A DNA stretch of 5,090 nucleotides from Pseudomonadota bacterium (GTDB lineage: Bacteria > Pseudomonadota > Alphaproteobacteria > Rhizobiales > Xanthobacteraceae): NCBI GenBank assembly GCA_023423415.1, contig JAFAFP010000243.1, forward strand, positions 1-5,090, read 5' to 3'. Below the pieces are notes generated by a model that saw nothing but the letters and a program-made list of their open reading frames with translations, searched no databases and was not told where the DNA came from. Below, piece by piece: positions 1-4,360 of this stretch. A program made the position numbers and the translations under genes. Position 1 is the first letter of the stretch, and each line of letters starts with the position of its first letter.

Positions 1-139
1 CGGGGGGGGGGGGGGCGCCGGGGGGGGGCCCCGCGCCGGTGGTCGTTCCGCTGCCAGCCGGCGCCGCCGACGATGCGGTGCCCGCTGCAGAGCTGCCGGA
101 GCCGAAGATGCTCGACATGATTTTCCCGAAAATACTCAT
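1..139 (-). CDS. DUF3597 domain-containing protein, N-terminal part (runs off left edge)
   Basis: The minus strand opens at an ATG (139-137) and stays open for 46 codons to the window edge. The product begins MSIFGKIMSSIFGSG and continues into a Ser/Ala/Gly/Thr/Pro-rich stretch ending in a Gly-Ala-Pro-rich run. From memory, this start followed by a low-complexity linker is the hallmark of DUF3597 proteins, short proteins of unknown function common in Rhizobiales and other proteobacteria. The conserved C-terminal DUF3597 domain would lie beyond the window. The start is supported by an AGGAG ribosome binding site (151-147) seven bases upstream. No signal peptide is evident; the first 13 residues could form a short amphipathic helix. 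The gene is divergent from rne, with 829 bases between the starts. The last codons seen (about residues 37-46) pass through G-homopolymers at the sequence end, so the Pro run there may be partly a sequencing artefact, although the frame is kept. No function can be assigned. Confidence 0.75.
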   Translation of the reverse strand, partial: MSIFGKIMSSIFGSGSSAAGTASSAAPAGSGTTTGAGPPPGAPPPP

Positions 140-146
140 CTGATTT

Positions 147-151
147 CTCCT
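147..151 (-). promoter_or_regulatory. Ribosome binding site of the DUF3597 gene
   Basis: On the minus strand AGGAG lies seven bases before the ATG at 139. This is near-consensus in strength and spacing and fixes the start of the divergent gene. Confidence 0.75.
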
Positions 152-337
152 GCTTGCCGTCGCCTCCGAACACAAGTTCTCATCGAGCAAGCGCTCCGGG
201 GACGAATCCAGTCTAGCCTCAATTTTGGCGGAAATGGACGTGTGGTCGCCTCGTTTTCGCCGCTCCTGCATAGGCCGCTATCAATAAATCGGCATGACAG
301 CTAAACTTCTCTGGATACCTCCCATCATCCCAAGAAA

Positions 338-370
338 GGAGAAACTCCCGTAATAATAAGGAGTTAACTC
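338..370. repeat. Two similar short inverted repeats, possible operator pair
   Basis: GGAG-AAA-CTCC (338-348) and GGAG-TTA-ACTC (360-370, containing the perfect palindrome GAGTTAACTC at 361-370) share the pattern GGAG-(A/T-rich)-CTC. They begin 22 bases apart, about two helical turns, and lie 33-65 bases upstream of the proposed -35 box at 403. The geometry fits a paired protein-binding site, but no regulator can be named and chance is possible in an A/T-rich patch. Confidence 0.3.
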
Positions 371-402
371 ATAAAATTGACGCGCGACCCTGCATTGCTC
401 GC

Positions 403-431
403 TTGCTATCCACTCATCCGCGCCCTATTAA
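403..431 (+). promoter_or_regulatory. Candidate sigma-70 promoter for rne
   Basis: TTGCTA (403-408) and TATTAA (426-431) are separated by exactly 17 bases, a good match to the housekeeping -35/-10 pattern. Transcription would begin near 438, giving a leader of about 530 nt. The A/T-rich DNA just upstream fits a promoter. No other equally good pair was found in 140-968. Additional start sites are possible and none has been shown. Confidence 0.4.
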
Positions 432-456
432 GAGGGTGCTTATGGTTCGCACAGTT

Positions 457-484
457 CCGGTTCGTGCCGCGTTCAGGCACCCGG
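457..484 (+). other. Leader stem-loop 1
   Basis: CCGG (457-460) and GTGCC (464-468) pair with GGCAC (476-480) and CCGG (481-484). This gives nine base pairs with a three-base bulge and a seven-base loop. It starts about 20 nt after the proposed transcription start, so it could shield the 5' end of the mRNA. Confidence 0.45.
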
Positions 485-506
485 CGACGCCCGTCTCGTA
501 GAACGC

Positions 507-524
507 TCCGGCATGAGGTCCGGA
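507..524 (+). other. Leader stem-loop 2
   Basis: TCCGG (507-511) pairs with CCGGA (520-524) around an eight-base loop. This is a modest hairpin. Confidence 0.35.
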
Positions 525-531
525 TGCAGAG

Positions 532-568
532 GTGGCGGGCGCAAGGGTCTCATCCGACCCCCTGCCAC
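532..568 (+). other. Leader stem-loop 3, two-tier
   Basis: GTGGCGGG (532-539) pairs with the strand at 561-568 (eight pairs, one of them G-U). GGGT (545-548) pairs with ACCC (557-560) on top, with a five-base bulge on the 5' side and an eight-base loop. Confidence 0.45.
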
Positions 569-634
569 GTTGCAGGCGGCGGACGGCCCGACCAGCCGGT
601 GTCAGGGAATTATGTATCTTGGGATTCACTGTTG

Positions 635-650
635 GGTCGCAAGGACGACC
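635..650 (+). other. Leader stem-loop 4
   Basis: GGTCG (635-639) pairs perfectly with CGACC (646-650). The loop is CAAGGA, a purine-rich sequence resembling a Shine-Dalgarno core and therefore a possible contact site for protein or RNA. Confidence 0.5.
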
Positions 651-656
651 GGAGCG

Positions 657-675
657 GGCGCCAAAGACAGGCGCC
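657..675 (+). other. Leader stem-loop 5
   Basis: GGCGCC (657-662) pairs perfectly with GGCGCC (670-675) around the A-rich loop AAAGACA. It lies six bases after stem-loop 4, so the two may stack as a pair. Confidence 0.5.
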
Positions 676-705
676 ATGCAGAGGCCCTAAGCGAAGAACT
701 AAACC

Positions 706-733
706 GCGGCCGCGCGTGAACGCGATGGGCCGC
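706..733 (+). other. Leader stem-loop 6
   Basis: GCGGCC (706-711) pairs with GGCCGC (728-733), and inside it CGCG (713-716) pairs with CGCG (721-724) around a UGAA tetraloop. The small internal loop is one base on the left and AUG on the right. With ten G-C pairs it is the most stable-looking hairpin of the leader. Confidence 0.5.
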
Positions 734-791
734 CCCGCCACGGGTATTGAAGTGATGGCGCAGGTGGAAGCCAGGATCGGTTCTCAGGAAA

Positions 792-805
792 GCGGACATG
801 TCCGC
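792..805 (+). other. Leader stem-loop 7 / perfect palindrome
   Basis: GCGGACATGTCCGC is a perfect 14-base palindrome. As RNA it gives a five-pair stem with a CAUG loop; as DNA it could equally be a dimeric protein-binding site. Confidence 0.4.
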
Positions 806-956
806 GAGACCGGCCCGCGCACGATCGCAACACCCAAACATTCAAACACACCATTGTCCCCTCGCCCGTACCGCGTTCATTCTCGCCAGAGCCGCATGCT
901 GAACCTCAGCACGCGTCGGCCCTCGGCGTTGACGCACGTGGCGCCGCCCGGGGCCC

Positions 957-962
957 AGAGAA
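957..962 (+). promoter_or_regulatory. Weak ribosome binding site of rne
   Basis: AGAGAA lies six bases before the ATG at 969. It is a poor match to AGGAGG, in contrast to the strong sites of both neighbouring genes, so translation of rne may depend on leader structure. Confidence 0.45.
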
Positions 963-968
963 CATTCG

Positions 969-3900
969 ATGTCCAACAAAATGCTGATCGATGCGACCCA
1001 CCCGGAAGAAACCCGGGTGGTCGTCCTGCGCGGCAATCGTGTCGAGGAATTCGACTTTGAGAGCGCCAGCCGCAAGCAACTCCGCGGCAACATCTATCTC
1101 GCCAAGGTCACGCGCGTAGAGCCCTCGCTCCAGGCGGCCTTCGTCGATTACGGCGGAAACCGTCACGGCTTTCTCGCCTTTTCGGAAATCCATCCCGACT
1201 ATTATCAGATCCCGGTTGCAGACCGGCAGGCGTTGCTGGAAGACGAGCGCCGCTCGCATGGCGACGAGGACGAAGACAGCAATGGCGGCGAACGGCGCGA
1301 GCGCCGCGGCCGCAGAGGCCGGCACAGCCGCCGCGGTTCGAACCGCAACCGCAATCGCGACGTGGTCCGTAGCGAAGTCGTCGAAGGACACGCGGAGACG
1401 CCTGTTATCGACGGCGAAACACCCGTCATAGACAACGAAGCGCCGCATCATTCCTTCGCGGACGAGACGCCTCCCCCGGAGGATAATGGCGATCCGTTCG
1501 TGCGAGCGGAACACACCCGCGAGGCCGAAGAGATTGTTGCCGCGGAGGCAACCTCGAGCGATGTGCCAACAGGTGAGGTTTCGGAACAGCCCGCCACTCA
1601 GGATGCCGCACCGCAGATCTCCGACCAGCCAGCGACATCGGAAGCATCCGAGCAGCCGGAAGCGATTGATGCGACGAGCGCGACCGTTGAGCGTCACGCC
1701 GATACGAACGAAGCAAATGTCGCCAAGTCTGATGCGGCAGACGAAGGCACCGGCATTCTGGTCGAATCCATTTCTGCCAATGCCGAGCCTGCGGCAATCT
1801 CCGACACTGACGCATCGGCCCAGACGGTCGAAGACGCGCCCAGCCTTGCCGCCGATGAAACGAACGCTCCCGATGCATACGGCGCCGAAGATCGGACGGG
1901 GGACGACAACGCTGACAACAACGGCGATGAAAACGGCGACGACGAAGACGAGGACGACGAGAACGGCGACGACGAAGAGGAAGAAGAAGGCGTCGAGTCG
2001 GTCGGCGGCGATGCCATTGAAGAGGTGATGGAGCGCGCCCCGCGCTATCGCCGCCACTACAAGATCCAGGAAGTCATCAAACGCCGCCAGGTGATGCTGG
2101 TGCAGGTGGTGAAGGAGGAGCGCGGCACCAAGGGCGCAGCGCTGACCACCTATCTCTCGCTCGCTGGCCGCTATTCGGTGCTGATGCCCAACACCGCACG
2201 CGGTGGCGGCATCTCCCGCAAGGTCACCAATGCGGAAGACCGCAAGCACATGAAGGAGATCGCCGAGGCGCTCGAAGTGCCGGAGGGCATGGGCGTGATC
2301 CTGCGCACCGCCGGCGCAGCGCGGACCAAGATCGAGATCAAGCGCGACTTCGAATATCTGCTGCGGCTGTGGGAAACGGTTCGCGACCTGACGCTGAAAT
2401 CCACCGCCCCGACCCTCGTTTACGAGGAAGGATCGCTGGTGAAGCGCTCGATCCGTGATCTTTATCACAAGGAGATCGACGAAATCGTCGTCGAAGGCGA
2501 AAGCGCCTATCGCGAGGCCAAGGACTTCATGCGCATGCTGATGCCAAGCGCAGTGAAGACCGTCGTGCCTTACAGCGATGCGCAGCCGATCTTCACCCGT
2601 TACGGCATCGAATCTCAGCTCGACGCCATGTTCCAGCCGACCGTGCAGCTCAAGTCCGGCGGCTATATCGTCATCAACCAGACCGAAGCGCTGGTTGCGA
2701 TCGACGTGAACTCGGGACGCGCCACGCGCGAGCATTCGATCGAAGAGACCGCAACCAAGACCAACACGGAAGCCGCCGCCGAAATCGCCCGACAGCTCAG
2801 ACTGCGCGACCTTGCCGGCCTCATTGTCATTGACTTCATTGACATGGACGAGGGTCGCAACAACCGCGCCGTCGAACGCAAGATGAAGGAAGCGCTGAAG
2901 AGCGACCGCGCCCGCATTCAGGTCGGCCGCATCTCGCATTTCGGCCTCTTGGAAATGTCGCGCCAGCGCATCCGCTCGTCGGTGCTGGAAAGCTCGACGG
3001 AAGTCTGTCCGCATTGCGGCGGCACCGGGCATGTGCGCTCCGTGTCGTCGGTGGCGCTGCAGCTCGTGCGTGGCGTGGAAGAGACGCTGCTCAAGGGCGC
3101 GACGCATAATCTCATCGTGCGCTCGCGTTCCGACGTCGCGATCTATGTGCTCAATCACAAGCGCGCGCACCTGCGCATGCTGGAAGAGCGCTTCAAGATC
3201 TCGATTGCCGTCACGGTCGATCCGACGCTGACTGGACACCCCTCCTTCGCCATCGATCGCGGCGAGCAGGTGATGTCCATGGATCAAGCCAAGGCCATCG
3301 CTGCGACCATCAAGCCGGATTCGATTTCCGTTTACGGCGAGGACGACGATATCGAGGTGGTTGAGGACGAGGTTCTCGACGAGCTTGAGGCCGAAGGCGA
3401 AGAAACGGCCGAAGCTGCAGAACAGCAGGAACAGACCGGCGGCCGTCGCAAACGCCGCCGTGGCCGCCGTGGCCGAGGCCGTGACAGCGAGCAGCGCGAA
3501 CAGCCGACTGAAGCCGCCAGCGCCGAACCGGAGAGCGATGACACCGAAGCCGAGGACGGCGAAGCCGCTGAAGCAGAAGGTGCAAGCGATGAAACAACGG
3601 CCGAGGGTCGCCGCCGCCGGCGTGGACGGCGTGGCGGACGCCGCAATCGCCGCGGACGTGACGGTGATTCTGACGATGCGGCGGCTGAGACGGCGGACGA
3701 GCACACCGCCGCGGAAGCCGCGCACGAACACCCACCTGTCGTGACAGAGGCTTTGGCCGAACCGGTCCCGCCCGTGCAGCCGCACGACGACGCCCAGCCC
3801 GTCGTGGCAGAATCGACATCGTCCGACGTAACGCCTGCTCCGCAGCCGACCGAAGCGCCACAGCAACAACCTGTTGCCGAACAACCCACGCGCCGACGCT

Positions 3901-4067
3901 CCACCGTTCGCGAAGCGCCGGTTTTTTCGGCGGTCGAGAACACACCCGCTCCAGCCCAGGCGCCCTCGTCTCCCTCTCCCGCACCGGAGGCACCCGCAGA
4001 ACCCGTTGCCGAAGCAGCGACGCAGGAGAAGCCACGCCGCTTTGGCTGGTGGTCGAAGCGTAGTTGA
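969..4067 (+). CDS. rne: Ribonuclease E (RNase E/G family, degradosome scaffold)
   Basis: Endoribonuclease that starts mRNA decay and processes rRNA and tRNA precursors in the cytoplasm; its C-terminal half normally scaffolds the degradosome. The 1032-residue product opens with MSNKMLIDATHPEETRV, standard for alphaproteobacterial RNase E, which favours this start over Met5. Layout by alignment to E. coli from memory: S1 domain from about 36, split by an insertion at about 95-355; 5' sensor to about 490 with R446 and T447 (E. coli R169/T170) and R649 (R373); DNase I-like domain about 555-676 with D579, N581 and D622 (D303/N305/D346); zinc-link CPHC, C680 and C683; small domain to about 790. 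The tail alternates acidic and Arg-rich blocks (825-838, 880-898), then becomes Pro/Ala-rich and ends EKPRRFGWWSKRS. In Caulobacter a similar GWW peptide binds PNPase. All core catalytic residues are present. The ribosome binding site is weak (AGAGAA, 957-962), consistent with control through the leader. Confidence 0.97.
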   Translation: MSNKMLIDATHPEETRVVVLRGNRVEEFDFESASRKQLRGNIYLAKVTRVEPSLQAAFVDYGGNRHGFLAFSEIHPDYYQIPVADRQALLEDERRSHGDEDEDSNGGERRERRGRRGRHSRRGSNRNRNRDVVRSEVVEGHAETPVIDGETPVIDNEAPHHSFADETPPPEDNGDPFVRAEHTREAEEIVAAEATSSDVPTGEVSEQPATQDAAPQISDQPATSEASEQPEAIDATSATVERHADTNEANVAKSDAADEGTGILVESISANAEPAAISDTDASAQTVEDAPSLAADETNAPDAYGAEDRTGDDNADNNGDENGDDEDEDDENGDDEEEEEGVESVGGDAIEEVMERAPRYRRHYKIQEVIKRRQVMLVQVVKEERGTKGAALTTYLSLAGRYSVLMPNTARGGGISRKVTNAEDRKHMKEIAEALEVPEGMGVILRTAGAARTKIEIKRDFEYLLRLWETVRDLTLKSTAPTLVYEEGSLVKRSIRDLYHKEIDEIVVEGESAYREAKDFMRMLMPSAVKTVVPYSDAQPIFTRYGIESQLDAMFQPTVQLKSGGYIVINQTEALVAIDVNSGRATREHSIEETATKTNTEAAAEIARQLRLRDLAGLIVIDFIDMDEGRNNRAVERKMKEALKSDRARIQVGRISHFGLLEMSRQRIRSSVLESSTEVCPHCGGTGHVRSVSSVALQLVRGVEETLLKGATHNLIVRSRSDVAIYVLNHKRAHLRMLEERFKISIAVTVDPTLTGHPSFAIDRGEQVMSMDQAKAIAATIKPDSISVYGEDDDIEVVEDEVLDELEAEGEETAEAAEQQEQTGGRRKRRRGRRGRGRDSEQREQPTEAASAEPESDDTEAEDGEAAEAEGASDETTAEGRRRRRGRRGGRRNRRGRDGDSDDAAAETADEHTAAEAAHEHPPVVTEALAEPVPPVQPHDDAQPVVAESTSSDVTPAPQPTEAPQQQPVAEQPTRRRSTVREAPVFSAVENTPAPAQAPSSPSPAPEAPAEPVAEAATQEKPRRFGWWSKRS
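1395..1439 (+). repeat. Tandem seven-residue repeat in the S1 insertion
   Basis: Residues 143-157 read ETPVIDGETPVIDNE, two copies of a seven-residue unit. The codons differ at several third positions (for example CCT/CCC, GTT/GTC, ATC/ATA), so the duplication is not recent or the peptide is under selection. Confidence 0.65.
1932..1978 (+). repeat. 17-base direct repeat in the acidic run of rne
   Basis: The sequence AACGGCGACGACGAAGA occurs at 1932-1948 and again at 1962-1978, exactly ten codons apart, inside the Asp/Glu/Asn/Gly-rich part of the S1 insertion. It can change length in frame by slippage or recombination. Confidence 0.75.
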
Positions 4068-4075
4068 TTTTGAGG

Positions 4076-4104
4076 TGCGCGGGCCGCTCGGATCGGCCCG
4101 CGTA
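4076..4104 (+). terminator. Strong stem-loop after rne, likely 3' end or terminator
   Basis: CGCGGGCCG (4078-4086) pairs perfectly with CGGCCCGCG (4094-4102) around a seven-base loop; a G-U and a U-A pair extend the base to 11 pairs. It begins eight bases after the rne stop codon. No T-tract follows, so it may not terminate alone; it may instead protect the 3' end of the mRNA or work with Rho. Confidence 0.5.
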
Positions 4105-4348
4105 TCACATCCCCGCGGTGGACCTGACTGCAATTGCAGCGTGAAGCGACCGCAGACGAAGTTGCGCAGGCTCGCCTCATCGCACGCAGAGTCAAGCTGT
4201 CGGCCGACAGGATGACTGTCGCCCGCGCTAAATCGTTCTCACTGCGCGTTGTGTCGCAGCGCATCTTGCCAAGATCATCCGCAACAAGAGCATGGCTCAG
4301 CTCTTTCGCATACCCAGCGATGGACCTAAGTTACTCTTTTGAGATTGT
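4105..4348. other. Spacer between rne and the oxidoreductase gene
   Basis: No gene is supported here. The spacer holds two perfect palindromes, CTGCAATTGCAG (4128-4139) and CTGTCGGCCGACAG (4197-4210). A plus-strand frame from 4134 is open but runs into the oxidoreductase gene in another frame, has no ribosome binding site and an Arg/Ser-rich shadow-like composition. I found no convincing promoter, although the downstream gene probably has one here. Confidence 0.5.
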
Positions 4349-4353
4349 GGAGG
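4349..4353 (+). promoter_or_regulatory. Ribosome binding site of the oxidoreductase gene
   Basis: GGAGG lies seven bases before the ATG at 4361. An in-frame ATG at 4355 would be only one base from this site, too close to be used, so the site decides the start. Confidence 0.8.
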
Positions 4354-4360
4354 AATGCCC

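Larger units (their letters stand above)
140..402. other. Divergent intergenic region, upstream half
   Basis: This stretch lies between the DUF3597 start and the proposed rne promoter. No open reading frame here has both a plausible start signal and protein-like composition. It should contain the minus-strand promoter of the DUF3597 gene, but I could not find a convincing -35/-10 pair. The right part (about 285-380) is visibly richer in A/T than the rest of the window and holds two similar short inverted repeats (338-348 and 360-370) described separately. Confidence 0.5.
438..968 (+). promoter_or_regulatory. Long structured 5' leader of rne mRNA
   Basis: I see no credible protein-coding gene in this 530-base stretch; the open frames crossing it have Arg/Pro/Gly-rich, shadow-like translations. 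It holds a series of good stem-loops: 457-484, 507-524, 532-568, 635-650, 657-675, 706-733 and 792-805. An A/U-rich gap (about 608-630) lies between the third and fourth, and a nearly G-free C/A-rich stretch (828-863) lies after the last. Known background: E. coli rne has a 361-nt leader whose hairpins let RNase E limit its own expression by cleaving its own mRNA. I infer a similar feedback role here from position, length and folding potential. No sequence similarity to the E. coli element is claimed. A trans-acting small RNA encoded in the gap is an alternative. Confidence 0.5.
1251..2033 (+). other. S1-domain insertion of RNase E (residues about 95-355)
   Basis: Between the two halves of the S1 fold (left half ends near PDYYQIPV, right half starts near YKIQEVI) lies a low-complexity segment of about 260 residues. 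It has an Arg/Asn/Gly-rich patch (108-130), a tandem TPVID repeat (144-155), an Ala/Ser/Glu/Thr-rich stretch with SEQPAT-like repeats (205-232) and a very acidic Asp/Glu/Asn/Gly run (307-341). E. coli RNase E lacks it; alphaproteobacterial enzymes commonly carry insertions here. It is predicted to be disordered and to loop out of the S1 domain. Confidence 0.7.

Noticed and set aside
377..408. TTGACG at 377-382 as a -35 box for rne
   Set aside because: At 16-18 bases downstream there is no -10-like hexamer. The nearest A/T-containing match (TGCTAT) is about 21 bases away, and the pair at 403-431 is better.
513..719. Plus-strand 68-codon frame in the leader
   Set aside because: It has no ribosome binding site and no protein-like pattern, and it overlaps stem-loops 2-6.
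981..983. Met5 of RNase E as the true start
   Set aside because: The first four residues (MSNK) fit the usual alphaproteobacterial RNase E start (MANK/MSNK-MLIDATHPEE), so the ATG at 969 is preferred.
377..1060. Plus-strand 227-codon frame through the rne leader
   Set aside because: It has no ribosome binding site, an Arg/Pro/Gly-rich composition typical of non-coding GC-rich DNA, and it runs into rne in another frame. The stem-loops it crosses explain the region better.
842..1093. Minus-strand 83-codon frame across the rne start
   Set aside because: It overlaps the conserved N-terminus of RNase E and has no start signal or recognisable sequence.
906..4133. An uninterrupted minus-strand frame of 1075 codons covering all of rne
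   Set aside because: It is the exact codon-for-codon complement frame of rne. It stays open because rne uses no TTA, CTA or TCA codons in frame, normal for a GC-rich genome. The translation is Arg/Phe/His/Ala-rich low complexity with no recognisable domain, while the plus strand is unmistakably RNase E.
3332..4264. Minus-strand 310-codon frame over the 3' half of rne
   Set aside because: Ser/Arg/Ala-rich shadow of the low-complexity RNase E tail, with no ribosome binding site.
4304..4332. TTTCGC / TAAGTT as a promoter for the oxidoreductase gene
   Set aside because: The spacing is right (17) but both hexamers match consensus poorly, no better than chance.
4355..4357. Alternative in-frame ATG two codons upstream of the oxidoreductase start
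   Set aside because: Only one base separates it from the GGAGG ribosome binding site; the ATG at 4361 has the normal seven-base spacing.
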